Assembly: GCA_035640475.1 (NCBI GenBank)
Contig: DASQWC010000001.1
Coordinates: 1-47,292, forward strand
Direction of reading: 5' to 3'
DNA length: 47,292 bases
DNA from: DASQWC01 sp035640475
Lineage (GTDB): Bacteria > Actinomycetota > JAICYB01
The translations under genes were made by a program, and so were the position numbers. Below are positions 1-7,875 of this stretch, one piece after another. The notes below the pieces were generated by a model. That model was given only the letters and a program-made list of their open reading frames with translations, ran no database searches and was not told the DNA's origin. Position 1 is the stretch's first letter; each line of letters begins with the position of its first letter.

Positions 1-1080
1 CGCAGGGGTCGGCGGCGACGGTGTCGACTTCGGTTCCCGACGCTGCTGTTTGCCGTCGGCCAGCGCATCGGCGCCGACGTCGCGGAACAGGGCGTAGGCA
101 GCGTCGTCCAGCACGACGACACTTTGGCCGTCCCGGCTCTCCGAGTGGCCCGACGCGACCACGTTGCGCAGCGTCGACGGGACGATCTGACGCGCAAGCT
201 TGCCGAGCTCGACCGCGTCGCCCAGCGACATGTCCAGACGCGCGTGCTTGTAGAGGATGTCGAGCCAGTGGCGGATGCCGCGCTCGTTGCTCGTCTCGGC
301 CCGGAGCTTCTCGAGTGCGTGGACGATCACGCGACCCTGGTTCTGTGAGCGTCCGAAGTCGCCGCCGGGCACGCCGTGGCGCGCACGGCTGAACGCAAGG
401 ACCTGATTGCCGTCCATGTGGTGCCAGCCCGGCTCGAAGTTCGCGCCCGAATACCGGTCGTTCATCCGGTACGGGACGTTGATGTCCACGCCGCCGAGCT
501 CGTCGGTGATGCGGGTGATGCCCTCGAAGCCGGTGACGGCGTAGTGGGAGATCGGGAGCCCGGTGAGCTCGCGAACGGTCTGGGCCATGAGCTGCGGTCC
601 GCCGAGCGCGAGGGCCGAGTTGATCTTCCGGCGGCCGTGCCCGGGCACGTTCACGTACGAGTCGCGCGGAAGGCCGAGCACAGTCCCCTCGCGGACGAGC
701 GGATCGACGGCGGCGATGTGGATGGAGTCGGCGCGCGCCCGCGTCATGTCCTGACCCGGACGCGCGTCGCTGCCGATGACGAGGAAGAAGAGCAGGTCTG
801 ACGGCACGTTCACGGCGCCCCGGAACTCGAGCGCCGCCCCCGGACCACGCCCGGACGAGCTAAGCAAAGGACGCGGACGGTACTCCTTCGGAAGCGGGAT
901 CTCGGTCGGGCCGGGCTCGGTCGTCGCAAGCGGCGTGGCGTGCACGCGTCCGATGACGATCATCGGCTCGCGATTCCGAACAACGGCGCCCGTGACACCA
1001 CCGGCGACGACGAACAGCGCGACCGATCCGGCCGCAATCGGCGACCGGACGAGACTCAGCAAACGCTCCCCGCGGCTCAT
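1..1080 (-). CDS. LytR-CpsA-Psr (LCP) family glycopolymer ligase, C-terminal part cut by window edge
   Basis: LCP enzymes sit in the membrane and transfer lipid-linked glycopolymers to peptidoglycan. Read on the minus strand, the protein opens with a short cytoplasmic segment (MSRGERLLSLVRS) and one membrane helix at about residues 14-34. The LCP domain follows, with the hallmarks GSDARPGQD, RARADSIHIAAVDP, GLPRDSYVNVPGHG and RKINSALALGG, then the FSRARHGVPGGDFGRSQNQ region. These hold the conserved Arg and Asp residues that bind the polyprenyl pyrophosphate and metal. The frame is open to base 1, so at least 360 residues are present and the end is missing; a Pro/Ser/Thr-rich stretch is starting at the edge. 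ATG 1080 is the first possible start, because an in-frame TGA lies two codons upstream. It is divergent from glyA. The family call is firm; the exact polymer is unknown. Confidence 0.93.
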   Translation of the reverse strand, partial: MSRGERLLSLVRSPIAAGSVALFVVAGGVTGAVVRNREPMIVIGRVHATPLATTEPGPTEIPLPKEYRPRPLLSSSGRGPGAALEFRGAVNVPSDLLFFLVIGSDARPGQDMTRARADSIHIAAVDPLVREGTVLGLPRDSYVNVPGHGRRKINSALALGGPQLMAQTVRELTGLPISHYAVTGFEGITRITDELGGVDINVPYRMNDRYSGANFEPGWHHMDGNQVLAFSRARHGVPGGDFGRSQNQGRVIVHALEKLRAETSNERGIRHWLDILYKHARLDMSLGDAVELGKLARQIVPSTLRNVVASGHSESRDGQSVVVLDDAAYALFRDVGADALADGKQQRREPKSTPSPPTPA

Positions 1081-1132
1081 GAGTCAGGCGAATCTACGGT
1101 CGGTCGGCGCCGCTCGCAAACGCCCCCAAAAG

Positions 1133-1166
1133 AGACAAGGAGCGAGGTGGGTCTCGCTCCTTGTCT
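1133..1166 (-). terminator. 14-bp perfect hairpin, terminator-like on the minus strand
   Basis: A perfect 14-bp inverted repeat (arms 1133-1146 and 1153-1166, 6-nt loop). Read on the minus strand it is followed by TCTTTT and then a G run, which suits intrinsic termination of a minus-strand transcript. It lies 53 nt upstream of the LCP start, so it cannot end any annotated gene. It would end or attenuate a short leader or small RNA. The function is inferred from shape only. Confidence 0.5.
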
Positions 1167-1189
1167 TCAGGCGTTGCAGGGAGATCTCG

Positions 1190-1221
1190 AATCCGTTCTC
1201 AGGCTAGAAGCGAGACGGATT
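1190..1221. other. Second strong hairpin in the LCP/glyA intergenic region
   Basis: An inverted repeat with arms AATCCGT-t-CTC (1190-1200) and GAGACGGATT (1212-1221), broken by one bulged T, around an 11-nt loop. It stands 23 bp from the hairpin at 1133-1166. Together they could form the body and terminator of a small minus-strand RNA of about 100-120 nt. I recognise no known RNA family, and a tRNA cloverleaf does not fit. Confidence 0.35.
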
Positions 1222-1249
1222 TGGCTCCGCAGATTCAGCAACAGACCAG

Positions 1250-1267
1250 GTGTGAGATATGTCACAC
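1250..1267. promoter_or_regulatory. Crp/GlxR-type palindromic operator
   Basis: The arms GTGTGA and TCACAC are perfect and separated by GATATG. This matches the TGTGA-NNTANN-TCACA form bound by actinobacterial GlxR and Crp proteins. The site lies between the divergent LCP and glyA genes, just upstream of a possible -10 (TAGGCT, 1275-1280) for the riboswitch-glyA transcript. If that -10 is right the site would overlap the -35 region and could repress. No crp gene is in the window. Confidence 0.65.
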
Positions 1268-1282
1268 ATCGCGCTAGGCTCG

Positions 1283-1410
1283 AAGGGTCGCGACTGGCGT
1301 TGTTTCTCAGGATGCCGCCGAAGGCGGCCCCCTGTGACTGGGTGGGATCGACCACCGGGGAGCGACGAGAAGGGCCGCTAGCCGAACGCCTGGGTGCCTC
1401 GGCGGCCCGA
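1283..1410 (+). ncRNA. ZTP (pfl) riboswitch in the glyA leader
   Basis: The ZTP/pfl riboswitch senses ZTP/ZMP, the AICAR nucleotides that accumulate when 10-formyl-tetrahydrofolate is short, and turns on one-carbon and purine genes. The conserved blocks appear in order: GGGTCGCGACTGGCG at 1285-1299, CCACCGGGGAGCGACG at about 1352-1367, and the second domain GCCGAACGCCTGGGTGCCT, closed by GGGCCG...CGGCCC pairing to about 1408. GTCGC near 1287 pairs with GCGAC at 1362-1366. A GAA-capped hairpin (about 1314-1328) fills the variable arm. The ribosome-binding site AAGGAGG (1424-1430) lies 14 nt downstream, so control of translation or early termination is plausible. glyA is a known target of this class. 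Confidence 0.88.
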
Positions 1411-1434
1411 AGACAGGGATACAAAGGAGGCACC

Positions 1435-2736
1435 ATGGTCACAGCTCTGGACCGCGATACGGTTTTGCAAGGGGCGGCTGACGCCGCATCCTGCCTGGCC
1501 GCCGTCGACCCCGAGATCGCAAAGCTCATCGGCGCGGAGGCCGAGCGCCAGGCCGAGAAGATCAGGCTCATCCCGTCCGAGAATTACGTCTCGAAGGCCG
1601 TCCTCGAAGCAACCGCCTCGGTCCTGACGAACAAGTACTCGGAGGGCTATCCGGGACGCCGCTACTACGAGGGCCAGCAGATCATCGATCAAGTCGAGAC
1701 GATCGCCATCGAGCGCGCGAAGGAGCTGTTCGGCGTCGAGCACGCGAACGTCCAGCCGTACTCGGGATCGCCGGCCAACCTCGCCGTCTACTTCGCCTTT
1801 CTCCAGCCCGGCGACAAGCTCATGGGCATGGCCCTGCCGATGGGCGGTCACCTCACGCACGGCGCTGCGCCGACGCTCTCCGGCAAGTGGCTCCAGCCGG
1901 TGCAGTACGGCGTGCGGAAGGAGACCGGACGTGTGGATCTCGATGAGGTGCGCGATCTCGCGCTGAAGGAACGACCCAAGATGATCGTGTGCGGCGGGAC
2001 GGCCATCCCCCGCACGATCGACTTCGCCGGGTTCGCGTCGATTGCGAAGGAAATCGACGCGCTGCTGCTCGCCGACATCGCGCACATCGCCGGACTCGTC
2101 GCCGGCGGTGCACACCCGACACCCGTCGGCCACGCGCCGCTCATCACGACGACGACGCACAAGACGCTGCGGGGACCGCGCGGCGCGATGATCCTCACAA
2201 CGGAAGAGTTCGCCAAGAAGATCGACTCGGCGATTCTTCCCGGCCTCCAGGGCGGACCGCACAATCACACAACGGCGGCCATCGCCGTCGCGCTTCGCGA
2301 AGCGGCGCAGCCCGAGTTCAAGACGTATGCCGCAAAGATCGTCGAGAACGCAAAGGCCCTCGCCGAGGGTCTGCTGGAGCGCGGCTTCGATCTGATCTCC
2401 GGCGGCACAGACAACCACCTGATCCTCATCGACCTGACGAACAAGGGCGTGCGCGGCAAGCCGGCCGCGAAGGCGCTCGACCGAGCGGGACTCGAGCTGA
2501 ACTTCAACGCCGTTCCCTTCGATCCGCGCCCGCCGGCAAATCCATCCGGGCTGCGCATCGGCACGCCGTCGGTGACGAGCCGAGGCATGGGACCGTCGGA
2601 GATGCGCGAGGTCGCGCGCTGGATGGACGAAGCCGTCGACGCTGTCAAACGGGACGACGGCCCGGCCCTCGACCGCATCTTCGGTGAGGTGAAGGAGCTG
2701 ACGAGCCGCTTCCCCGCCCCGGGGATCGACGTCTAG
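1435..2736 (+). CDS. glyA: Serine hydroxymethyltransferase
   Basis: This PLP enzyme interconverts serine plus tetrahydrofolate with glycine plus methylene-tetrahydrofolate, the main entry of one-carbon units. The predicted protein has 433 residues, the normal length. The N-terminal block LIPSENYVS, YPGRRYYEG, the PLP lysine in TTTTHKTLRGPRG (Lys243), DIAHIAG and the C-terminal PFDPRPP...SGLRIGTP are all present. The reading frame is open far upstream, but ATG 1435 follows AAGGAGG by 4 nt and comes right after the riboswitch, so the upstream extension is not coding. The start region MVTALDRDTV is longer than in some homologues. The stop overlaps the convergent neighbour's stop in CTAG. Confidence 0.97.
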   Translation: MVTALDRDTVLQGAADAASCLAAVDPEIAKLIGAEAERQAEKIRLIPSENYVSKAVLEATASVLTNKYSEGYPGRRYYEGQQIIDQVETIAIERAKELFGVEHANVQPYSGSPANLAVYFAFLQPGDKLMGMALPMGGHLTHGAAPTLSGKWLQPVQYGVRKETGRVDLDEVRDLALKERPKMIVCGGTAIPRTIDFAGFASIAKEIDALLLADIAHIAGLVAGGAHPTPVGHAPLITTTTHKTLRGPRGAMILTTEEFAKKIDSAILPGLQGGPHNHTTAAIAVALREAAQPEFKTYAAKIVENAKALAEGLLERGFDLISGGTDNHLILIDLTNKGVRGKPAAKALDRAGLELNFNAVPFDPRPPANPSGLRIGTPSVTSRGMGPSEMREVARWMDEAVDAVKRDDGPALDRIFGEVKELTSRFPAPGIDV

Positions 2737-3524
2737 TCGGCTTCGCGGAACGCCTTCTCGGCCGCCTCGAGCGCCGTCTCGGCTTCCTCGGACTCGGTCC
2801 GGCGCGCCTCGACCGCGCGTCTGGCGAACTCGGCCGCCTCACGCGCGGCCTTGGCTGCACGGTCGGCTTCATCCGACTCCCGGACGCGCTCGGCAACCTC
2901 TTGCTCGGCTTCGCGGACGGCTTTGCTCGCCGCTTGTGCACGCTCACGCGCGTCGTTGACGGCGGCGCGCAGAGCCTTGGCCCGGCCTGCCATGTCCTCT
3001 TCGGTCTCTTCCTCGGCCTCGCTGCCGACGAGCGTCAGCCCGCCGCCCTCCGCGAAACCCGTATCGCTGGAGGCATGCAGTTCGCGCGTCAGGCGTCCCG
3101 TGCGCAGCGCTTCGGCGGCTTCCTCTCCGGATGCGATCGCGATGAACGAGCTCGTGATGGCCGACAGGGTCGCCGGCGCGGCCGCGTGTCCCGAATTGGT
3201 GAGGATCTCTCCGGCCAACGTCGTGAGCTTCGTGACGACTCGCCCGCGGGTCTCAGTCGCCTCGCGCAGCGCCGATGCCTTCCCGCCCGACAGAACTCTG
3301 CGCTGCGCGAGGCGCACGGCATGCGTCGCCTCGAAGAGCTCCTGGAGCTCGGATGCGTGGCGGCGCGAGAGCTGGTTCAACGCCCACGCGGCCAGGTTCG
3401 GCTTCTTCAAGCTCTTGATCTGCGCGCCGTCTTTGCCTAATTCCTTGGCGAGGGCATTTCTCGTCGCCGTGAATTCGTCCAGCGGCGCCGCGTAGAGTCG
3501 ATCCAGAGCTTCGTCGACGTCCAT
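2733..3524 (-). CDS. Uncharacterised actinobacterial coiled-coil protein
   Basis: A 263-residue protein with no signal peptide or membrane segment. Residues 1-150 are mixed helical and include a conserved-looking block NLAAWALNQLSRRHASELQEL. From about residue 175 to the end it is a long Ala/Glu/Arg-rich coiled coil. I do not recognise an enzymatic motif. Similar small coiled-coil proteins are annotated as hypothetical in actinobacteria. It is divergent from the adenylate cyclase gene with only 14 bp between starts; a TATGAT box (3534-3539, minus strand) 9 nt before its ATG could be the -10. Its TAG stop overlaps that of glyA. Confidence 0.8.
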   Translation of the reverse strand: MDVDEALDRLYAAPLDEFTATRNALAKELGKDGAQIKSLKKPNLAAWALNQLSRRHASELQELFEATHAVRLAQRRVLSGGKASALREATETRGRVVTKLTTLAGEILTNSGHAAAPATLSAITSSFIAIASGEEAAEALRTGRLTRELHASSDTGFAEGGGLTLVGSEAEEETEEDMAGRAKALRAAVNDARERAQAASKAVREAEQEVAERVRESDEADRAAKAAREAAEFARRAVEARRTESEEAETALEAAEKAFREAD

Positions 3525-3538
3525 AAGAGCGAAATCAT

Positions 3539-4678
3539 ATGGGAGCCAAGAAGAAGGACGGCCGCGAGAAGCCGGCGCGGAAGAAGCTCGATAAAGACAA
3601 GATTACGAAGGTCGTCGGCGAGCTCACGCATCCGGAGGCAACGGCAACGTCACGCGTGCGATCGCTCGCTTCAGCGCTCGACCTGGAGAAGGTCGTCGAG
3701 ATCCTCGACACCAGTGAGGACGTTATGGCGGCCGTCCGCCTGTTGTTGCGTCGTGAGGAGGGCCGCTACACGCTCGAGGAAGCCGCGGAGAAGGCCGGCA
3801 TCAGCCCCGAGAAGGGCCGCCAGATCAACCTGGCCTGCGGGTTCGCCGATCCGGGCCCGGATGCGCGCGTGTTCACAGACGAGGACATCGAGGTTCTGCA
3901 GCTGTTCGAGGGCTCGACGGCGATCTTCGGCGAGGACGTCGCCATCCAGAACGTGCGGGTGCTCGGCCTCGCGATGTCCCGAGTGGCGGACGCCTTCATC
4001 TCTTCCTTCGCCACGATGATCGGCCGTCGAAGCTTGGAAGCCGACCTCACGGATGAAGACTTCGCGCGAGCCAACGAGACCGCCGTCGGATTGCTTCCGT
4101 CCGCGGTCCGCGCGATGGACGTCTTGCTCCGCCGTCATATGGAGCTGAAGAGCCGCCCCGACTTCGCTCTTGGTGATGAGTGGGAAGGAGTCGACGCGGT
4201 CGATCGAGCGGTCGGGTTCTGTGACCTCGTGGGCTATACAGCACTTGCTCAACAGATCAGCGACAACCGGCTTGCATCCACCCTGCGAGCGTTCGAAACT
4301 ACCGCCGCCGATCTGATCACCGAGCACGGCGCCGACCTCGTGAAGCTGATCGGCGACGAGGTCATGTTCGTCGCGCCGGACGCGGCTACCGCCGTCCGTG
4401 TAGCGCTCGCCCTCGCCGATCGATTCGGCGAGGGCGACGTCCTGCCGCCCGTTCGCTGCGGCGTCAATGCCGGACGCGTGATCGTGCGCGAAGGCGATTA
4501 CCACGGACCGGTCGTGAATCTTGCCGCGCGCATCGTGAAGCTCGCGCCGCCCGGCGGCGTCATGGCGCCGGCCGAGCTTGCGAACGAGCTGGGTACCGAG
4601 TTCACGTTCGAAGACGCCGGAGACAAAGAGCTCAAGGGCTTCGCAGACCTCGTCCCACTCGTCATCATCCGTCGCTGA
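3539..4678 (+). CDS. Class III adenylate cyclase, Rv1264-like architecture
   Basis: Makes cAMP from ATP in the cytoplasm. Residues 1-20 are Lys-rich. Residues about 20-210 form a helical N-terminal domain with an HTH-like segment (YTLEEAAEKAGISPEKGRQ) and RVFTDEDIEVL, which resembles the autoinhibitory pH-sensing domain of mycobacterial Rv1264. The cyclase domain (about 220-375) keeps all six catalytic positions: metal-binding Asp229 and Asp273, adenine-selecting Lys269 and Asp320, and the transition-state pair Asn327 and Arg331. It should therefore be active and ATP-specific. There is no membrane segment. The SURF1 gene starts 1 nt after the stop. The presence of a Crp/GlxR-type site upstream of glyA fits cAMP signalling in this organism. 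Confidence 0.92.
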   Translation: MGAKKKDGREKPARKKLDKDKITKVVGELTHPEATATSRVRSLASALDLEKVVEILDTSEDVMAAVRLLLRREEGRYTLEEAAEKAGISPEKGRQINLACGFADPGPDARVFTDEDIEVLQLFEGSTAIFGEDVAIQNVRVLGLAMSRVADAFISSFATMIGRRSLEADLTDEDFARANETAVGLLPSAVRAMDVLLRRHMELKSRPDFALGDEWEGVDAVDRAVGFCDLVGYTALAQQISDNRLASTLRAFETTAADLITEHGADLVKLIGDEVMFVAPDAATAVRVALALADRFGEGDVLPPVRCGVNAGRVIVREGDYHGPVVNLAARIVKLAPPGGVMAPAELANELGTEFTFEDAGDKELKGFADLVPLVIIRR

Positions 4679-4679
4679 C

Positions 4680-5405
4680 GTGTATGCCTTCGCGCGCCGT
4701 CCTCGGTGGGTGCTGGTTCACGCCGTCGTGCTTCTTGTCGTTGCGCTGTTCTTGATTGCGGGCCTCTGGCAACTCTCCCGCTTACAGGAACGCCGCGAGC
4801 ACAACGCGTTCGTGGAGCGCCGCCGCGCTCAGCCGGTCGAACCGATCGGATCCCTGCTGGCGACGCCGGACGAAGCCGAACAGCGGCGCGTGCGAGTCAC
4901 CGGTCGCTACGACACCGGGCGGGAGGTCGTCCTGATCGGCAGGTCGAACAATGAGAAACCGGGGAACCACGTGCTGACGCCGCTCATCGTCGAGGACGGC
5001 CATGCGGTGATCGTCGATCGCGGCTGGGTTCCCGGCGAGATCGACAAGCCGCGCGCCGGCAGGGCAGCGCCACCCGATGGCGAAGTCGAAGTCACGGGGA
5101 TCGCCCTTCCGTCGGAAGGACGTGGCCCGCTCGGCTCCCAGACGATCGGCGCGAGCCTGCCCACGGCGCTTTCGCGAATCGACGTCGGTCGCATCGCCCG
5201 CGCCCTGCCCAACACGACGTGGCCGCTGTACGTCGTCCTCCAAAACCAGGAGCCGGCGCAGCTCACCGAGTTGCCGGAGCCTGTGAAGCTCGCCGCGCTC
5301 GAAGAAGGTCCGCACCTTGCCTACGCGATCCAGTGGTTCCTCTTCATCCCGATCGCAGTGATCGGGTACGGCGCGCTGCTGCGGCGCGAGTCGCGCAAGC
5401 CTTGA
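4680..5405 (+). CDS. SURF1 family cytochrome c oxidase assembly protein
   Basis: SURF1/Shy1 proteins help assemble haem-copper cytochrome c oxidase in the membrane. The 241-residue product has the typical two-helix layout: one N-terminal helix (WVLVHAVVLLVVALFLIAGLW, about residues 8-28) followed by GLWQLSRLQERREHN, a long extracytoplasmic domain with GNHVLTPLI and VDRGWVP, and a C-terminal helix with HLAYAIQWFLFIPIAVIGYG. These are the signature segments of the family. GTG 4680 is chosen because it lies 1 nt after the cyclase stop and the first helix follows at once; an in-frame extension into the cyclase gene is not credible. Its TGA overlaps the next start. Confidence 0.92.
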   Translation: MYAFARRPRWVLVHAVVLLVVALFLIAGLWQLSRLQERREHNAFVERRRAQPVEPIGSLLATPDEAEQRRVRVTGRYDTGREVVLIGRSNNEKPGNHVLTPLIVEDGHAVIVDRGWVPGEIDKPRAGRAAPPDGEVEVTGIALPSEGRGPLGSQTIGASLPTALSRIDVGRIARALPNTTWPLYVVLQNQEPAQLTELPEPVKLAALEEGPHLAYAIQWFLFIPIAVIGYGALLRRESRKP

Positions 5406-6139
5406 TCGAGCAGCACGCGCTCATCGCAGTGGCTGCATTGCTCGCAGCCGGTGTCACGTTCTTTTCTGGATTCGGCCTCGGGACGGCGCTGCTCCCGGCC
5501 TTCGCGGCGTTCCTGCCGACCGATGCCGCGGTCGCGGCCATCGCGATCGTCCATCTGCTCAACAACGCGCTGAAGTTCGGGCTGTTGTACCGCTACGTCG
5601 CCAAAGGCGTCTTCCTGAAGTTCGGTCTGCCTGCCCTCGCCTTCGCACCGCTCGGCGCGTTCGTACTCGATCGCGTCGCTCGAAACGCAAGAGTTGTCGA
5701 TGTCGTCATCGCCGTTCTGCTCGGCGTCGTCGGCGTCCAACAGCTTGTCCCCGCCCTCAGCAAGTTCTCGTTCGACGAACGGTTTCTGGTTCCCGGTGGC
5801 GCGGCGAGCGGCTTCCTCGGCGGAGTCGCCGGGCTGCAAGGCGCGCTTCGAAGCGCGTTCCTCGTGCGCGCCGGGCTCGACCGCGATTCGTTTCTGGCGA
5901 CCGGCGTTGCCGTCGCCCTCGTCGTCGACGTCTCTCGGATCGCGACCTACGCCGCGCAGGGCACGCTTCGGCTCGAAGGCGATGCACTCTCGCTCGCGGT
6001 CACCGGCGTCATGGCGGCGTCGGTCGGAGCGCTTGTCGGGAATCGGCTGTTACGGTCGGTCACGATCCGCGCGATCGAGGTCGTCGTCGGCGTCTTGCTC
6101 GTCCTCATTGCGATCGCGCTGGGAGCCGGGCTGATCTGA
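5402..6139 (+). CDS. TauE/SafE family membrane permease
   Basis: A 245-residue integral membrane protein with about eight hydrophobic helices. The TauE/SafE features are a Gly-rich first helix (GVTFFSGFGLGTALLPAFAAF) and its repeat in the second half (PGGAASGFLGGVAGLQGALRSAF). The family exports organosulfur compounds, sulfite or other organic anions, but the substrate cannot be told here. The start is TTG 5402, overlapping the SURF1 TGA as TTGA; no ATG or GTG exists before the first helix. It is likely cotranscribed with the cyclase and SURF1 genes. Confidence 0.88.
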   Translation: MIEQHALIAVAALLAAGVTFFSGFGLGTALLPAFAAFLPTDAAVAAIAIVHLLNNALKFGLLYRYVAKGVFLKFGLPALAFAPLGAFVLDRVARNARVVDVVIAVLLGVVGVQQLVPALSKFSFDERFLVPGGAASGFLGGVAGLQGALRSAFLVRAGLDRDSFLATGVAVALVVDVSRIATYAAQGTLRLEGDALSLAVTGVMAASVGALVGNRLLRSVTIRAIEVVVGVLLVLIAIALGAGLI

Positions 6140-6160
6140 GACTTGCTATCGTCCGAGCCC

Positions 6161-7141
6161 ATGACCCAGTTCAGCCACCGCACGATCAAGACGAACGGCA
6201 TCAACATGCACGTGGCCGAAGCTGCGCCGAACGGCTCCACTGCCGGAAAACCGGTCGTCTTCGTGCACGGGTTCCCCGAGTTGTGGCGCTCGTGGCGCAA
6301 GCAGATGCCCGCGGTCGCCGAGGCCGGCTACCGGGCCGTCGCGCCCGACATGCGCGGCTACGGACAGACCGACGCACCCCGCAACGTCACCGACTACGAC
6401 GTCCACCACCTGACCGGCGATCTGTGCGGCTTATTGGACGACCTCGAGGTCGACAAGGCGGTCTTCGTCGGTCACGACTGGGGCGCGTGGGCCATGTGGT
6501 TCATGACGCTGCTGCATCCGGACCGGGTCGAAGCTCTCGTGAATATCAGCGTCGCCTATGCGCAGCGAAGCGAGAAACCCCCAATGCAGTTCGCGAAGGA
6601 AGTCTTCGGCGACATCTTCTTCTACCAGTTGTATTTCCAGGACGTCGGTCCGGCAGACGAGGAGCTCGCGAAGGACGTCCGCCGCACCGTCCTCAAGTTC
6701 GCGTGGTCGGTGTCGGGTGAGGCGGGCGCGCCGGAGGTTCGCTCGCTCAACGTGCAGAAGGTCGGCGAAGGCGGCTTCCTCGACATGCTTTCGGATCCCC
6801 CGCACGACCTGGACTGGTTCACCGACGAGGACCTCGAGTACTTCGTCCGGGAGTTTTCGCGCACCGGCTACTTCGGCCCCCTGAGCTGGTACCGCAACAT
6901 CGACCGGAACTGGGAGACGACCCCTCAGCTGGACGGAGCGAAGCCGCAACAGCCGGTGCTGTTCATCGCGGGCTCCAACGATCCGGTGATCCGCATGCTC
7001 TCGCCGGATCCGATGCGCGAGACCGTGCCGAACCTCAGGGACATCTTGATCGTCGACGGGCCCGGGCACTGGATCCATATGGAAAAGCCGGAGCCCGTGA
7101 ACGAAGCCATCCTCGGCTTCCTGAAGGACGTCGGCTACTAG
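6161..7141 (+). CDS. Alpha/beta hydrolase, epoxide hydrolase-like
   Basis: 326 residues with the full alpha/beta-hydrolase fold. HGFPELWRSWR gives the oxyanion hole with the HGFP motif typical of epoxide hydrolases. GHDWGAW carries the nucleophile Asp106 (an Asp rather than Ser supports epoxide hydrolase or haloalkane dehalogenase chemistry). ILIVDGPGHWIHME carries the catalytic His303, and GSNDPV precedes it. Tyrosines in the cap (SWYRNI) suit epoxide ring opening. ATG 6161 is preferred over an upstream TTG at 6143. TATCGT (6147-6152) lies 8 nt before it, so the mRNA may be leaderless. Its stop overlaps the next gene's stop as CTAG. The natural substrate is unknown. Confidence 0.9.
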   Translation: MTQFSHRTIKTNGINMHVAEAAPNGSTAGKPVVFVHGFPELWRSWRKQMPAVAEAGYRAVAPDMRGYGQTDAPRNVTDYDVHHLTGDLCGLLDDLEVDKAVFVGHDWGAWAMWFMTLLHPDRVEALVNISVAYAQRSEKPPMQFAKEVFGDIFFYQLYFQDVGPADEELAKDVRRTVLKFAWSVSGEAGAPEVRSLNVQKVGEGGFLDMLSDPPHDLDWFTDEDLEYFVREFSRTGYFGPLSWYRNIDRNWETTPQLDGAKPQQPVLFIAGSNDPVIRMLSPDPMRETVPNLRDILIVDGPGHWIHMEKPEPVNEAILGFLKDVGY

Positions 7142-7524
7142 GGCGCGAAGCTGGAACGGCACTGGATGAGCCAGCGGCCGTCCTGATTCACGATCACGTA
7201 AACCGCCGGGTACTCCCCGATCACCGAGCCGTCCGTACGGTAGCGCGTGAACTGGACGTCCAAGTGCACCTTGTCCTCGCCGGCATGGATCACGTTGCGG
7301 TGATCCCACTCGCTGTGGTCCCACCCCGCCTTGCGGATGGCGGCCATCGCCTGCTCCATCGCCGGGACGGCCTGCTCGATCGACTCCCAGATGCGAACGC
7401 GTCCGGAGGCGATCCTCACGTGCGGATAGGCGAGCGTCGCGGCGTGGCCGCCTGCGTCCCCGTCGTTGAACGTCGACAGGAACGCATCCGTCGTTGCCAT
7501 CGCCGAGTCGACTTGCTCGGTCAT
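7138..7524 (-). CDS. NTF2-like (SnoaL/DUF4440-type) small protein
   Basis: 128 residues with the NTF2-like layout: an N-terminal helix (TTDAFLSTFNDGD), then alternating strands ending in YVIVNQDGRWLIQCRSSF, the usual final hairpin of ketosteroid-isomerase-like folds. Such proteins bind small hydrophobic ligands or act as isomerases or cyclases, and no catalytic residue set can be fixed here. A good ribosome-binding site (GAGGTGGGG) precedes ATG 7524. It is convergent with the epoxide hydrolase gene with a 4-nt overlap, and the stretch upstream of it is the structured region at 7600-7857. Confidence 0.8.
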   Translation of the reverse strand: MTEQVDSAMATTDAFLSTFNDGDAGGHAATLAYPHVRIASGRVRIWESIEQAVPAMEQAMAAIRKAGWDHSEWDHRNVIHAGEDKVHLDVQFTRYRTDGSVIGEYPAVYVIVNQDGRWLIQCRSSFAP

Positions 7525-7599
7525 CTATCCCCACCTCGCGAAGAAAGACACCGGAAATTCACAGGTTTTCCCTCTAGCGTTCCACAGGCAACCCGATAT

Positions 7600-7857
7600 A
7601 CGTTTCCGTCGTACCCGATGGCGAACCGCCACAGGACCCCGCAAGGGGACACCGAGCCGGATCGTCTACCGGGGAGCGGCCCAGACCTTCGGGTCTGAGT
7701 CGCGGCCGGTCCGAAGGACGAAGGGGAAGGGGCGCAAAGGAAAGCCGGACCCAAACGGGGCAACCCGCGCAAGTCGGGCCTGTACTGAACGTAACTACCC
7801 TCCATCCTCAACGAACCGACCAAAGAAGGCCCCGGCCTCACCGCCGGGGCCTTCTCC
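7600..7857 (+). ncRNA. Candidate structured noncoding RNA, family not recognised
   Basis: About 260 nt without a convincing gene. On the plus strand it holds several hairpins capped by highly stable tetraloops: CCCC-GCAA-GGGG (7637-7648), CAGACC-TTCG-GGTCTG (7682-7697) and CGGG-GCAA-CCCG (7756-7767), plus TGGCG-aac-CGCCA (7619-7631) and GTCC-gaa-GGAC near 7709. It ends in the strong hairpin at 7824-7855. GNRA and C(UUCG)G loops exist only when this strand is read, which points to a plus-strand RNA. It does not fit RNase P, tmRNA, SRP RNA, cobalamin, TPP, FMN or c-di-GMP RNA consensus as I know them. The 5' end is a guess. Confidence 0.5.
7824..7855. terminator. Strong GC-rich hairpin terminator
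   Basis: A perfect 13-bp stem (7824-7836 with 7843-7855) around CTCACC. On the minus strand it ends in CTTCTTTGG, 21 nt after the NUDIX stop, so it probably terminates the minus-strand radical SAM operon. On the plus strand it closes the structured region and may serve both directions. Confidence 0.75.
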
Positions 7858-7875
7858 TATTCCGCAGGAAGCGCG

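Noticed and set aside
1180..1250. tRNA-like segment near the glyA leader
   Set aside because: A TCGAAT-like loop occurs, but the T arm and acceptor do not pair.
1378..2418. Minus-strand frame over glyA
   Set aside because: It covers the riboswitch and glyA, has shadow composition and no motif.
7521..7841. Minus-strand frame of 106 codons in the structured region
   Set aside because: No domain, biased composition, and it runs through the hairpins; the RNA explanation fits better.
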